DNA of 64,000 bases from Methylophilales bacterium MBRSF5. GTDB lineage: Bacteria > Pseudomonadota > Gammaproteobacteria > Burkholderiales > Methylophilaceae. The notes under the pieces were generated by a model that worked only from the letters and a program-made list of their open reading frames with translations, made no database searches and was not told the origin of the DNA. Of this stretch, positions 29,702 to 38,891 are shown piece after piece. The position numbers were made by a program, and so were the translations under genes. The stretch spans positions 1,178,001-1,242,000 of the forward strand of contig CP011001.1 of NCBI GenBank assembly GCA_001044335.1. Direction: 5' to 3'. The first letter of the stretch is position 1; the number at the start of each line of letters is the position of its first letter.

Positions 29702-30496
29702 ATGACCTTAATTTTCTTTATTCAGGCAGTTGTATTAGGAGTTATTGAAGGTCTCACAGAGTTTTTACCTATCAGCTCCACTGGTCATTTGATCATTGGA
29801 GCTCATCTCATTAACGCCAACCATCCCAACATTGAAGTTTTTGAAATTTTTATTCAGCTCGGCGCAATACTAGCCATCATCTATGAATATAGAATTCAAC
29901 TGCTTAATAAAACACTTCATCTCTCTGACCAGAAATCAAAAACATTCTTTTCAAACATTTTTTTAGCATTTCTACCTGCAGCAATTGTAGGATTAGCATT
30001 CCATGATGTGATCAAAAAATTTCTATTTAATCCTATTGTTGTTAGCTGTGCTTTGATTATTGGAGGGATACTAATATTGCTGATTGAAAAGAAAACAAAT
30101 ATTGGATCAACAAAAACTGTAGACCATATCTCTCATAAGCAATCTCTTGGAATTGGATTGTTTCAATGTTTAGCATTAATTCCTGGAACATCAAGGTCTG
30201 GAGCAACAATTATGGGAGGGCTACTTTTAAAATTAGATCGAAAAACAGCGACCGAATTTTCATTTTTTTTAGCAATCCCCATTATGTTCGCTGCCTCATT
30301 TTATGATTTACTTAAAAACCTTCATAGCCTCTCATCAGATGACTTATGGTTTTTCTTAATTGGACTTTCTACGGCTTTTATATCAGCGCTGATAGTAGTT
30401 CGATTTCTAATAAAATTTGTTGCTCATAATGATTTTAAAATTTTTGCCTACTATCGGATTCTTATCGGGATCATTTTTCTAATTCTTTTTTATTAG
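29702..30496 (+). CDS. uppP: Undecaprenyl-diphosphate phosphatase
   Basis: UppP (BacA) recycles the undecaprenyl carrier for cell-wall and polysaccharide synthesis. The 264-residue integral membrane protein carries both signature motifs, EGLTEFLPISSTGH near the N-terminus and PGTSRSGAT in the middle, and about eight membrane segments. It starts 6 bases after thiC without an obvious Shine-Dalgarno, so it is probably translated by coupling, and is followed immediately by mutY. Confidence 0.96.
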   Translation: MTLIFFIQAVVLGVIEGLTEFLPISSTGHLIIGAHLINANHPNIEVFEIFIQLGAILAIIYEYRIQLLNKTLHLSDQKSKTFFSNIFLAFLPAAIVGLAFHDVIKKFLFNPIVVSCALIIGGILILLIEKKTNIGSTKTVDHISHKQSLGIGLFQCLALIPGTSRSGATIMGGLLLKLDRKTATEFSFFLAIPIMFAASFYDLLKNLHSLSSDDLWFFLIGLSTAFISALIVVRFLIKFVAHNDFKIFAYYRILIGIIFLILFY

Positions 30497-31507
30497 ATGA
30501 TAATTTCACAGTCCCAAAAAAAATTTTCAAATAAAATTTTGCGATGGCATAAACAACATGGAAGGTATGATCTTCCATGGCAAAAAAATAAAGATCCTTA
30601 CTTTGTGTGGGTGTCAGAAATAATGCTTCAACAAACCCAGGTCAGCACCGTTATCCCTTTCTATATTAAATTTATTGATCGATTTCAAAATATCAAACAT
30701 CTAGCTGAAGCCTCTGAAGACGAAGTCATGTCTCACTGGAGTGGTCTTGGGTTTTATTCAAGAGCGAGAAACCTTCATAAAACTGCGAGAATTATTGCCG
30801 AGCAATATTCTTGTAAATTTCCGGATACGTTTGAAAGCTTAATTCAACTTCCAGGAATTGGGAGATCAACGGCCGGAGCAATTTTGTCATTTTGCTTTAA
30901 AAAAAAATTTGCTATTTTGGATGGCAATGTCAAACGAGTGTTAACTCGTTTTTTTGGCATTCAAGAAAGCATAAGTTTAGCTAAAACAGAAAAAGATTTA
31001 TGGGATCTTAGCGAGCAACTATTACCTGATGGTGACATTGATATTTATACTCAAGGCATAATGGATTTTGGGGCCACATTGTGTACTCCCAAAAACCCTC
31101 AATGTCATTTCTGCCCAATGAATCAGACATGTATTGCAAAACAAAATAATTTAACCGAAACCATTCCTGTAAAAAATAAAACGAAAACCAAGGAGGACCA
31201 ATCAACCGAATTTTATATTTATGAATGTAATAAACAAATACTATTAGTCAAAAATAGAATAGGAGTTTGGAGTGGGTTATGGATTCCTCCTCAAAAAAAT
31301 TATTTAAGAAAAAAAAACAACCTTATCAAGCAAGGTGAAAGACAATGTGTCTTTTCACATTATCGATTAAAGTACAAATACTTTTTAATTAAAATTACCA
31401 ACAAATCAGATTTGATGGTTGATGGACTGTGGTTTGATTGGAAAGAAATACCAGAGCTTGGGCTCCCAGCTCCGATTAAGTCGCTGTTAATTAGTTTAAC
31501 GAACTAA
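30497..31507 (+). CDS. mutY: Adenine DNA glycosylase
   Basis: MutY removes adenine mispaired with 8-oxoguanine. The 336-residue protein has the HhH-GPD fold with catalytic E41 (SEIMLQQTQV) and D142 (ILDGNVKR), the hairpin LPGIGRSTAGAI, and the four [4Fe-4S] cysteines C196-x6-C203-x2-C206-x5-C212. A shorter C-terminal Nudix-like 8-oxoG recognition domain follows. The ATG directly abuts the uppP stop. The 3' end overlaps the convergent GNAT gene by 12 bases. Confidence 0.96.
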   Translation: MIISQSQKKFSNKILRWHKQHGRYDLPWQKNKDPYFVWVSEIMLQQTQVSTVIPFYIKFIDRFQNIKHLAEASEDEVMSHWSGLGFYSRARNLHKTARIIAEQYSCKFPDTFESLIQLPGIGRSTAGAILSFCFKKKFAILDGNVKRVLTRFFGIQESISLAKTEKDLWDLSEQLLPDGDIDIYTQGIMDFGATLCTPKNPQCHFCPMNQTCIAKQNNLTETIPVKNKTKTKEDQSTEFYIYECNKQILLVKNRIGVWSGLWIPPQKNYLRKKNNLIKQGERQCVFSHYRLKYKYFLIKITNKSDLMVDGLWFDWKEIPELGLPAPIKSLLISLTN

Positions 31508-31933
31508 CTCCATATCATAATGAATAATTCCAGCATCTAAGTATTTGTTCCCTCTAATTTGAAATAAGTTTTTTTCATAAAAAGGGATGGCTTGCTCTTG
31601 GGCTGATAACATAATTTTTTTTGAATATTGCCAGCTATCAACCTGATTAATAATATTTGATAACAAAAATGACCCCATCCCTAACCTTCTATATTTTTTC
31701 CTTACAGCCATTCGGCCAATATGAATTTTTTGTTTAATCAGAACCCTTGCATAGGCAATTAAAATGTCATTAGATAAAATACCAACATGATGTGCGTCTT
31801 CATCATCTTTATCCCACTCAAGTTCCTCTGGAATATTTTGTTCTTTGATAAACACCTCTGTCCTTAAATCTTTGATAATTTGAATATCTTTAGCCCAAGA
31901 TAGGAGGACAAATTTTTTGTCGTTAACTTGCAT
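31496..31933 (-). CDS. GNAT-family N-acetyltransferase
   Basis: The 145-residue protein has the acetyl-CoA-binding core GRMAVRKKYRRLGMGSFLL (R-x-x-G-x-G) and the ElaA-like opening ELEWDKDDEDAHHVG. The acceptor is unknown. It converges on mutY with a 12-base tail overlap and is divergent from the DoxX gene. Confidence 0.85.
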   Translation of the reverse strand: MQVNDKKFVLLSWAKDIQIIKDLRTEVFIKEQNIPEELEWDKDDEDAHHVGILSNDILIAYARVLIKQKIHIGRMAVRKKYRRLGMGSFLLSNIINQVDSWQYSKKIMLSAQEQAIPFYEKNLFQIRGNKYLDAGIIHYDMELVR

Positions 31934-31989
31934 AGTTTTTATTTTAAAGGCATCATCTTATTCAATTAAATAAATTATAAGGAAATATA

Positions 31990-32397
31990 ATGTCTAAACA
32001 CATTGGTCTCATATCAAGAATCTTGTTAGCTCAGATCTTTTTTATTTCTATTCTTTTTATTTTAAATAACATTATCTCCACACCAGGAGGTTATGGAATG
32101 TATCAAGATATGCTGGGGGCAAGGGGATTACCAGGAATCATGGCGCCGATTAGCATTCTTGTTCAATTTGTTGGTGGTTTAGCGCTAATCCTTGGTTATA
32201 AAACTAAAATTTCTGCATACGTATTATCTGCTTATTCTATCTTATGGGCATTAATTTACTTCATGAACGCTATGCAAGGTCAACCAGTCCTTATTATGAG
32301 TCTCTTATATGTCGCAATAGCAGGCGGCCTTCTCTTGGTTGGTGCTCATCCTGAAAATGCAGGATGCAGCCTTGATCAAAAACTTGCAAAAAAATAG
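31990..32397 (+). CDS. DoxX-family membrane protein
   Basis: The 135-residue protein has four membrane helices and the DoxX pattern (LISRILLAQIFFISI, MAPISILVQFVGGLALILGY, and a C-terminal LLLVGAHP segment before a hydrophilic tail). DoxX relatives are linked to quinone or redox processes. The specific role here is unknown. It has a clear ribosome site (AAGGAAAT) and faces the metallohydrolase gene downstream. Confidence 0.85.
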   Translation: MSKHIGLISRILLAQIFFISILFILNNIISTPGGYGMYQDMLGARGLPGIMAPISILVQFVGGLALILGYKTKISAYVLSAYSILWALIYFMNAMQGQPVLIMSLLYVAIAGGLLLVGAHPENAGCSLDQKLAKK

Positions 32398-32410
32398 TTT
32401 ATTAAATGAT

Positions 32411-32432
32411 GGGAATAAAAATTTTTATTCCC
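32411..32432. terminator. Perfect palindrome between doxX and the metallohydrolase, possible bidirectional terminator
   Basis: GGGAATAAAAA and its exact complement TTTTTATTCCC are adjacent, giving an 11-base dyad that overlaps the stop codon of the minus-strand gene (32425-32427). The AATGATGG flank repeats inversely beyond it with a five-base offset. There is no T run after the hairpin, so termination efficiency is uncertain. Confidence 0.5.
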
Positions 32433-33324
32433 ATTCCATCATTGGAAAAATACGATTAACATTTCTTTTATTCTGAACATCAAATAACAGCCACTCCTCC
32501 TTTAATGAGCTAGCTGCGTTTTCCATAGCAAACTCCAAAGACTCTCCTTTATCAATAAATTTGCGGACATCATCTCTTAATTGAATAAGGTAATTTAAAA
32601 TAGGTTGAATTGCCTCATTCTTTAGTGAAGGTTGTCCATGGCCCGGGATCACTAAGTCAATCTGTTTTTTATTTATTACCTCTAAAGCTTTTATGAAACC
32701 ATGAATATTTCCGTCGATAACTGGCGTTCTTTCTCGAAAGACCAAATCACCCGTCCATAATGTTCTGGTATTTTGATCGAAAATAATCATATCTGCTTCA
32801 GTATGTGCATCTGGGAAAGACTGAAGCGTAATTTGTCGTTCACCAAGATCTATAATTTTATCCTTGCCTATCTCCACCATATTGTTAGGTAAAATAAGTG
32901 GGCTATCTTTAGAAACTTTACCTAAATACTTTTCGTTTAATTTGCTATAAATCTCTTCTCGAGACTTCATCGCTTTGGTTAGGTTTGCGTGACCATATAT
33001 TTCGGCTTCGGAAAAGACCACATTGCCGTATATATGATCTAAATGAGGATGGGTATTGATGACATATTTAATTGGTTGATTAAAATTTTCAGTAATATAT
33101 TTTTTTAATTCTTGTCCGACAAGATTACTTCCACCAGAGTCAATCACCGCAATAGAATCATTACCAACAATAAATCCGATATTGCATATATCTCCATCAT
33201 AGCCAACATCCACATCAAGGTGTTTACCAACATGAACATAGATACCTGGAGCAACTTCTTTAACAAATGCATTAACATTGATTGCAACAAGCAAAAGAAA
33301 TAAAAAGATATAATGTTTTAACAT
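32425..33324 (-). CDS. Metallo-beta-lactamase-fold hydrolase, quinoprotein relay system zinc metallohydrolase 2 type
   Basis: The 299-residue protein has a signal peptide (about residues 1-19) and the metal motif HPHLDH (H92, H94, D96, H97), with further ligands in FPDAHTEAD and VIPGHGQ. It fits the periplasmic group associated with quinoprotein (PQQ-dependent) dehydrogenase systems and SoxH-like proteins. That fits the presence of pqqA in this window. The reaction is not known. It is divergent from the cytochrome b561 gene, separated by only 50 bases. Confidence 0.75.
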   Translation of the reverse strand: MLKHYIFLFLLLVAINVNAFVKEVAPGIYVHVGKHLDVDVGYDGDICNIGFIVGNDSIAVIDSGGSNLVGQELKKYITENFNQPIKYVINTHPHLDHIYGNVVFSEAEIYGHANLTKAMKSREEIYSKLNEKYLGKVSKDSPLILPNNMVEIGKDKIIDLGERQITLQSFPDAHTEADMIIFDQNTRTLWTGDLVFRERTPVIDGNIHGFIKALEVINKKQIDLVIPGHGQPSLKNEAIQPILNYLIQLRDDVRKFIDKGESLEFAMENAASSLKEEWLLFDVQNKRNVNRIFPMMEWE

Positions 33325-33374
33325 TAGTCCTACTATATTGATATTTATTTATTTAAGGTCTATATTAGCTGTTA

Positions 33375-34001
33375 ATGGCAAAAGTTAAAAATAATTATTT
33401 TGGTCCAAAAAAAGATAGGTATAACAATGTAGCCATTTTGCTGCATTGGTTACTAGCTATTGGGATAATTTTTATGTTTATTCTAGGAACATATATGGAA
33501 GAACTTCCCAAAGGTGGCACGAAAGTAACTAACTTTGATCTCTTTGACTTAGGATTAATAACAATTGAATCATCCAAAGAAATGTCAGTAAGGTCATTTT
33601 ACTTTACATTGCATAAATCTATTGGCGTAACCATTTTTTTCCTTGTTTTATTTAGAATATACTGGCGACTGACTCATAAACCGCCAAAAATGCTATCTAG
33701 CATGAGTGCTCTTGAGGTGAAATTAGCTACTGCAACCCACCACGCGTTTTATCTTTTAATGTTTTTAATACCATTAACAGGAATTATTATGTCGGTTGGT
33801 AGTAAATATGGTGTTCATTGGTTTGGAATTCCTTTTCTTCCAGGAATAGATAATGAAACCTTAAGAGAGTTATTTAAAGAATTCCATGAGATATTTGGAC
33901 TTATTTTATTATTATTTTTTATTCTTCATTTTGCAGGTGCAATTAAACACTCCTTAGTCAATAAAGACGGTGTCCTCAAAAGAATGTGGTTCCACAAATA
34001 A
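33375..34001 (+). CDS. Cytochrome b561 family protein
   Basis: The 208-residue membrane protein has four main hydrophobic helices with histidines in heme-ligand positions: H24 (LLHWLLA), H80 (TLHKSIG), H122/H123 (ATHHAFYL) and H185 (LHFAGAIKH). These small di-heme proteins pass electrons between quinol and periplasmic acceptors. It is divergent from the PQQ-associated hydrolase, so a shared promoter region and shared role in periplasmic oxidation are plausible. Confidence 0.88.
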   Translation: MAKVKNNYFGPKKDRYNNVAILLHWLLAIGIIFMFILGTYMEELPKGGTKVTNFDLFDLGLITIESSKEMSVRSFYFTLHKSIGVTIFFLVLFRIYWRLTHKPPKMLSSMSALEVKLATATHHAFYLLMFLIPLTGIIMSVGSKYGVHWFGIPFLPGIDNETLRELFKEFHEIFGLILLLFFILHFAGAIKHSLVNKDGVLKRMWFHK

Positions 34002-34036
34002 TTCAAACTATTTACTGTTAACAATTTCTAATTCCT

Positions 34037-34786
34037 ATGCGGAATTACATTATTTTTTCAGACCTCGATGGCACACTTCTTGATCATAAAACATACACTT
34101 TCGGGCCAGCCTCCGAAGCCCTGTCTGTTATAAAATCACGCAAGATTCCTTTAATCCTTTCCTCAAGTAAAACGAAAGCTGAAATTGAAAGAATACAGTC
34201 CAAATTAATTATTGAAGATCCTTTCATATTTGAAAATGGATCAGGTGTTTTTTATAACAATCAAGTCACTAGCTTTGGAATTAACTTAACCGAAATTCAC
34301 GACAAAATAATCCCTTTGCAAAAAACTTTTAATTTTAATTGTTACTCTATGCTACCAATTGAGGAAGCGGTTCACTTTACCGGGCTACCAATAGAGGAGG
34401 CTATGTTCTCACAACAAAGGCACTTCTCAGAACCCATTATTTGGCTTGATGATGAAGATAAAAAAATTGATTTTATTCAAAGCATTCATCTATTAGGGCT
34501 GCATGCTGCCCAAGGTGGTCGATTTTTAACCATTTCATCGCACCACGATAAAGCAAAAGCACTAAAATGGATCAAAAATACTCTCGAAAAAGATTGTCAA
34601 ACAGAATTTATCAGCATTGCATTGGGTGATGGAGAAAATGATATTAATATGATTGACGCATGTGACATTAAGATATTGATTAAAAATAAAAATGAACACT
34701 TGCATAAAGCTGGCTGGGTCATGAGCAAGGTGAGTGGACCCTCTGGCTGGAATCAAGAAATAATGAAAGTATTAAATAATGAGTGA
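34037..34786 (+). CDS. HAD phosphatase, mannosyl-/glucosyl-3-phosphoglycerate phosphatase type
   Basis: The 249-residue HAD-IIB protein has the nucleophile motif DLDGTLLDH (D9, D11), the serine motif LSSSKTKAE, the MPGP-type FENGSGVF and the metal site GDGENDINM. The family dephosphorylates mannosyl- or glucosyl-3-phosphoglycerate to the free glycosylglycerate. The next gene is a matching synthase (8-base overlap), which fixes the pathway and favours the glucosyl substrate. Confidence 0.82.
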   Translation: MRNYIIFSDLDGTLLDHKTYTFGPASEALSVIKSRKIPLILSSSKTKAEIERIQSKLIIEDPFIFENGSGVFYNNQVTSFGINLTEIHDKIIPLQKTFNFNCYSMLPIEEAVHFTGLPIEEAMFSQQRHFSEPIIWLDDEDKKIDFIQSIHLLGLHAAQGGRFLTISSHHDKAKALKWIKNTLEKDCQTEFISIALGDGENDINMIDACDIKILIKNKNEHLHKAGWVMSKVSGPSGWNQEIMKVLNNE

Positions 34787-36002
34787 TTTTTATCAAAATG
34801 GGATTATCAGCACCCTTCATAATTTAAGAACACAGTCCTTAGATGATTTAGAAAAAAATTTAGAGTCATTTGCTAAATCAAGGCCAATGACTTTGGTTCT
34901 GCCCAGTTTATTTTCTGAACTTGAAAAACCAGCACTTCAATTAATAGTGGACGAGCTAAAAAAGGTTAATTATCTAAATTCAATTGTTATCGGTTTAGAT
35001 CAAGCGACAAAAGAAGAGTATAAGTATGCATTACATTTTTTCAATCAACTTCCTCAAAAACACTTTGTTTTATGGAATGACGGTCCACGCTTAAAAAAAA
35101 TAGATGATAAACTCAAAAAGTTTGGTCTATCTCCAAAAGAGTTAGGTAAAGGACGAAACGTCTGGTTTTGTTTTGGATTTGTCCTCGCAGATGGCAGCGC
35201 AAAGTCAGTTGCTCTACATGATTGTGATATTGTCACTTATAATCGAGAATTACTAGCGCGTCTAATTTATCCAGTTGCTAATCCAAATTTTAATTATCAA
35301 TTTTGTAAAGGCTATTATTCAAGAGTGGCTAATGAAAAAATTAATGGCAGAGTCTGTCGTCTTCTTGTCACTCCTTTGATAAGATCTTTAAAAAAAATCT
35401 TCAATGACAATGAATATTTAAATTACCTTGATAGTTTCAGATATGCACTGGCTGGAGAATTTTCAATGCGCACTGAAGTGCTTAATGATATCCGTATTCC
35501 CAGTGACTGGGGTTTGGAAATAGGTGTGCTTTCTGAGGTCAATAGAAATTACTCAAATAATCATTTATGTCAGGTTGATATTGCCGATCATTATGATCAT
35601 AAACATCAGGACTTAAGTTTAGATGATCAAGAAAAAGGATTATCAAAAATGTCCATTGATATTTGTAAGTCCATCTTCAGAAAACTTGCAACCAACGGAC
35701 ATGTTTTCAATTCTGAAACCTTTAGATCCATCAAAGCTACATATTTTCGTATTGCCCTAGATTTTATTGAAACTTACAACAATGATGCTCTGATGAATGG
35801 ACTTAAATTAGATATTCATTCCGAAGAAAAAGCTGTTGAAATGTTTGCACAAAATATTCTTGACGCTGGAAATAGCTACTTAGACAATCCAATGGAAACC
35901 CCTTTTATACCATCTTGGACAAGGGTTAATAGTGCCATTCCTGATTTACAAAAAGAATTTATATCAGCAGTTACAGAGGATATGAATGAGTTTTCAAAAT
36001 AA
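34779..36002 (+). CDS. Glucosyl-3-phosphoglycerate synthase-like glycosyltransferase
   Basis: The 407-residue GT-A enzyme has a DxD-type metal motif D148-C-D150, followed by RELLARLIYPV and later AGEFSMRTEVLNDIRIPSDWGLEIGVL. These match GpgS-type retaining transferases (GT81), which join NDP-glucose and 3-phosphoglycerate. Length agrees with the roughly 400-residue archaeal and Persephonella forms rather than the shorter actinobacterial ones. It overlaps the phosphatase gene by 8 bases and the phosphorylase gene by 17. The product would be glucosyl-3-phosphoglycerate, precursor of a nitrogen-free osmolyte. Confidence 0.82.
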   Translation: MSDFYQNGIISTLHNLRTQSLDDLEKNLESFAKSRPMTLVLPSLFSELEKPALQLIVDELKKVNYLNSIVIGLDQATKEEYKYALHFFNQLPQKHFVLWNDGPRLKKIDDKLKKFGLSPKELGKGRNVWFCFGFVLADGSAKSVALHDCDIVTYNRELLARLIYPVANPNFNYQFCKGYYSRVANEKINGRVCRLLVTPLIRSLKKIFNDNEYLNYLDSFRYALAGEFSMRTEVLNDIRIPSDWGLEIGVLSEVNRNYSNNHLCQVDIADHYDHKHQDLSLDDQEKGLSKMSIDICKSIFRKLATNGHVFNSETFRSIKATYFRIALDFIETYNNDALMNGLKLDIHSEEKAVEMFAQNILDAGNSYLDNPMETPFIPSWTRVNSAIPDLQKEFISAVTEDMNEFSK

Positions 36003-37701
36003 AATCTGTGAGCAAATACTTAATCATCTCAATGTCATTTATCCCAAATCAAATAATACCCATTTAACTAACAAGATCTTTTCTATTTTTTTTGAAAAAA
36101 AATCACCCAAACAACATTTAATTCAAAACAGATGGGATGAGTCAGATGTTGCCTTAATTACTTATCTAGATACGTTCTATGATGATGATGAAAAAAATAT
36201 TCAGACTTTGAATAAAGTGCTAAATACTTATCTTCAAGACAGTGTATCAATTATCCATCTCCTTCCTTTTTTTCCCTATAGTTCAGATGATGGTTTTGCC
36301 GTTATTGATTATTTAAAAATTAAAAGAGGGTTAGCTACCTGGAGTGATATTAAAAAACTTTCCTCTAAATATAAAATTATGGCTGATCTTGTAATTAACC
36401 ATTGCTCAAGTGAGTCAGAATGGTTTCAACAATTCTTAAATAATCAACTTCCAGGGAAAAAATTTTTTTTAGATTATGAGGATAAGTTTGATACTTCTAA
36501 AATTGTCAGGCCTAGAAGTCACGACTTATTGCAGTTATTTAAAACAAAAAAAAATAAAAAATATGTGTGGTGTACTTTTAGTAGGGATCAAGTAGATTTA
36601 AATTTCAAAAATAAAGATGTTTTAATTGAATTTTTAAAGATTATTAAATTTTATCTAGACCAGGGTATTTCAATTTTACGATTAGATGCTGTTGCATTTC
36701 TTTGGAAAGAGCTTGGAACAAATTGTATAAATCTGAATGAAACTCACGAGATTATAAAGCTATTTAGACTGCTGCTCGATGCTAGCTCCCAAAAAACATT
36801 TTTAATTACAGAGACGAACCTTCCTAACAAAGAAAATCTTGATTATTTCGGGAATGGTAATGAAGCGCAATTAATATATAACTTTTCACTTCCTCCTTTA
36901 ATTCTTTATTCCATGCTTTATGGTAATTCGACTATCTTAAGAAAATGGCTTATGTCTATGCCTCCTCCAATGGAAGGGACTACTTACTTTAATTTTATTG
37001 CTTCTCATGATGGAATCGGAATGAGGCCTGCAGAAGGGTTGATATCGGAAAGAAATATCAAAGCTATCTTAAAAAGAATGAAAGAGTTTGGGGGCGAAGT
37101 TTCTTATCGCAAGGTTGAAAATAAAAGTAAACCATATGAAATCAATATTGCACTAATTGATGCCCTTAAGGGAACAATTAATAATCTAGATAATTTTCAA
37201 ATCCACAGATTTATATGTGCGCATGCAATTATGTTAAGCCTTGAGGGAATTCCAGCTATCTATGTTCATAGTTTTTTTGGAACAGAAAATGATTACGCTG
37301 GAATGCAATCAACAAAACAGAAAAGAAGTATCAATAGAAAACGATATGGTTTAAAAGACCTAAGCAATAAGATGAATAAAAAGACAATCCATTCTTCTGT
37401 CTTAAAACAGCTTAATTCTTTAATTTCTATTCGAAAAAAACAACCAGCATTTCATCCAAATGCAACACAATTTACATTGAACCTGGGAGAAAAAATATTT
37501 GCTTTGTGGAGACAATGTCAAAATAGAAAACAGAGCATTTTTGTCTTATGTAATATTACGAATCAGAAACAGCCGGTTGATCTTAATGAAATAAATTTAA
37601 TTTTCAATAAAAACTGGATAGATCTCATTTCCAATAAGAAAATTGAATCTAAAAAGATTTCTTTAAAGCCATATCAAACGATGTGGATTAGCAATTATTA
37701 A
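35986..37701 (+). CDS. GH13_18 sucrose-phosphorylase-like enzyme, probable glucosylglycerate phosphorylase
   Basis: The 571-residue alpha-amylase-fold enzyme has the conserved regions LLPFFPYSSDDGF, ADLVINH, nucleophile D234 (ILRLDAVAFLW), acid/base E276 (LITETNLP) and the transition-state pair H341-D342 (ASHDGIG). This is the sucrose phosphorylase subfamily, which includes glucosylglycerate phosphorylases. Translational overlap with a glucosyl-phosphoglycerate synthase and phosphatase makes glucosylglycerate the likely substrate, releasing glucose-1-phosphate and glycerate when the osmolyte is recycled. Sucrose is the alternative. Confidence 0.8.
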   Translation: MSFQNKICEQILNHLNVIYPKSNNTHLTNKIFSIFFEKKSPKQHLIQNRWDESDVALITYLDTFYDDDEKNIQTLNKVLNTYLQDSVSIIHLLPFFPYSSDDGFAVIDYLKIKRGLATWSDIKKLSSKYKIMADLVINHCSSESEWFQQFLNNQLPGKKFFLDYEDKFDTSKIVRPRSHDLLQLFKTKKNKKYVWCTFSRDQVDLNFKNKDVLIEFLKIIKFYLDQGISILRLDAVAFLWKELGTNCINLNETHEIIKLFRLLLDASSQKTFLITETNLPNKENLDYFGNGNEAQLIYNFSLPPLILYSMLYGNSTILRKWLMSMPPPMEGTTYFNFIASHDGIGMRPAEGLISERNIKAILKRMKEFGGEVSYRKVENKSKPYEINIALIDALKGTINNLDNFQIHRFICAHAIMLSLEGIPAIYVHSFFGTENDYAGMQSTKQKRSINRKRYGLKDLSNKMNKKTIHSSVLKQLNSLISIRKKQPAFHPNATQFTLNLGEKIFALWRQCQNRKQSIFVLCNITNQKQPVDLNEINLIFNKNWIDLISNKKIESKKISLKPYQTMWISNY

Positions 37702-37733
37702 TTTTTGTAAATTAAAGCCAGCTTAAAATTAGC

Positions 37734-37739
37734 TATAAT
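37734..37739 (+). promoter_or_regulatory. Consensus -10 element directly before the radical SAM gene
   Basis: A perfect TATAAT ends 7 bases before the ATG at 37747, so the transcript would begin at or next to the start codon. No convincing -35 is seen at 16-18 bases upstream (ATTAAA at best). Confidence 0.4.
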
Positions 37740-37746
37740 TGAAGAC

Positions 37747-38595
37747 ATGAACAAAAAAACTTATGTCCTTCATGCTGAAGATCATGATAGAAATATATTC
37801 GATTCAAAATATGTTTATCCTGTTGTCTCACGCAGAGCTGGGGGATTGTCTTTAGGGGTAAATCTCAATACCAATAATGCATGTAATTGGCAATGTATTT
37901 ATTGTGAAATTCCAAACCTCACAAGAGGTGGTCCGGAACCCATCCAAGTTGAATTTTTAAAAGATGAGTTAAACTTTTGGATTGATCAAATAATAAATTC
38001 TAACTTTTTAAAAGAAAATACTCCCCCCGGGACAACCTTTGCCGATGTAGCCCTATCAGGAAATGGAGAGCCCACTGCAGCACCAGAATTTTTAGAGGTT
38101 TTAGAAATTATCATTGCAAGTTTAAAAGAACATAAACTAATTGATAAAATTCCTGTTCGCTTAATTACAAACGGAAGCTTTATCAGCAAAAAAATAGAAT
38201 GCCTTAATATTTTTAATCGCTATCATGGTGAGGTCTGGTTCAAAATTGATGCAGCTGACGAAGGCTCTATAAAACTAATCAATCAAGTTAATTTAGATCC
38301 AAATTCAATGATTAATAATTTAAAAAAATGTGCAGAGGCTTGTCAGACAGTGATTCAAACCTGCCTATTAAAAATTAATCATCAAGTTCCGACAAACGAT
38401 TTTTTAAAAAATTATTCAAGACTAATTAAACCTTACGAAAAGTTAATTAAAAAAATTGATCTTTATAGCTTGGCAAGACCATCCTTACAGAATAATCAAG
38501 ATATTTCTATTGAAAGATTATCTTTAGACGAACTTAATCATATTAAGAACATATTACAAAAACAATTGACAATTAAAATCGATGTTTTTCCATGA
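37747..38595 (+). CDS. Radical SAM protein of unknown function
   Basis: The 282-residue protein has the [4Fe-4S] motif C46-x3-C50-x2-C53 (ACNWQCIYC) and radical-SAM strands such as DVALSGNGEPTAAPEF (the GGE-like motif) and VRLITNGSF. It lacks auxiliary cysteine-cluster domains. The family, found across proteobacteria, has no settled substrate; relatedness to TYW1-like tRNA-modifying enzymes is only at fold level. It stands alone between the glucosylglycerate operon and the symporter pair, and may be made from a leaderless message. Confidence 0.82.
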   Translation: MNKKTYVLHAEDHDRNIFDSKYVYPVVSRRAGGLSLGVNLNTNNACNWQCIYCEIPNLTRGGPEPIQVEFLKDELNFWIDQIINSNFLKENTPPGTTFADVALSGNGEPTAAPEFLEVLEIIIASLKEHKLIDKIPVRLITNGSFISKKIECLNIFNRYHGEVWFKIDAADEGSIKLINQVNLDPNSMINNLKKCAEACQTVIQTCLLKINHQVPTNDFLKNYSRLIKPYEKLIKKIDLYSLARPSLQNNQDISIERLSLDELNHIKNILQKQLTIKIDVFP

Positions 38596-38627
38596 GTAAC
38601 TTTAGTTATTAATGTTATATTTACAAC

Positions 38628-38891
38628 ATGAAAGATATAAGTCATCTAATAAGTATCAAAAAGAAAATGGTTGTGCCGCTCTTATTTATAATCATATTCT
38701 CCTATTTCTTATTTATTATTTGCATTGCTTATTTTCCTGAATTTTTAGGTCAGCAATTTTTTAATTCCACAATCTCATATGGAATCGTTTTTGGTTTCTT
38801 ATTAATTCTCATCATATTTATCGTCACCCTTGTGTATGTATTTTTATCAAATAAGTATTTAGAACCTGAAATCAAAAAAATCACGTCATGA
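38628..38891 (+). CDS. DUF485-type small membrane protein, symporter partner
   Basis: The 87-residue protein has two membrane helices (about residues 15-36 and 48-72) separated by a short loop, and ends in a hydrophilic tail. This is the shape of the DUF485 (YjcH) proteins encoded just before ActP-type sodium:solute symporters. Its stop overlaps the symporter start by 4 bases, strongly linking the two. Confidence 0.75.
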   Translation: MKDISHLISIKKKMVVPLLFIIIFSYFLFIICIAYFPEFLGQQFFNSTISYGIVFGFLLILIIFIVTLVYVFLSNKYLEPEIKKITS

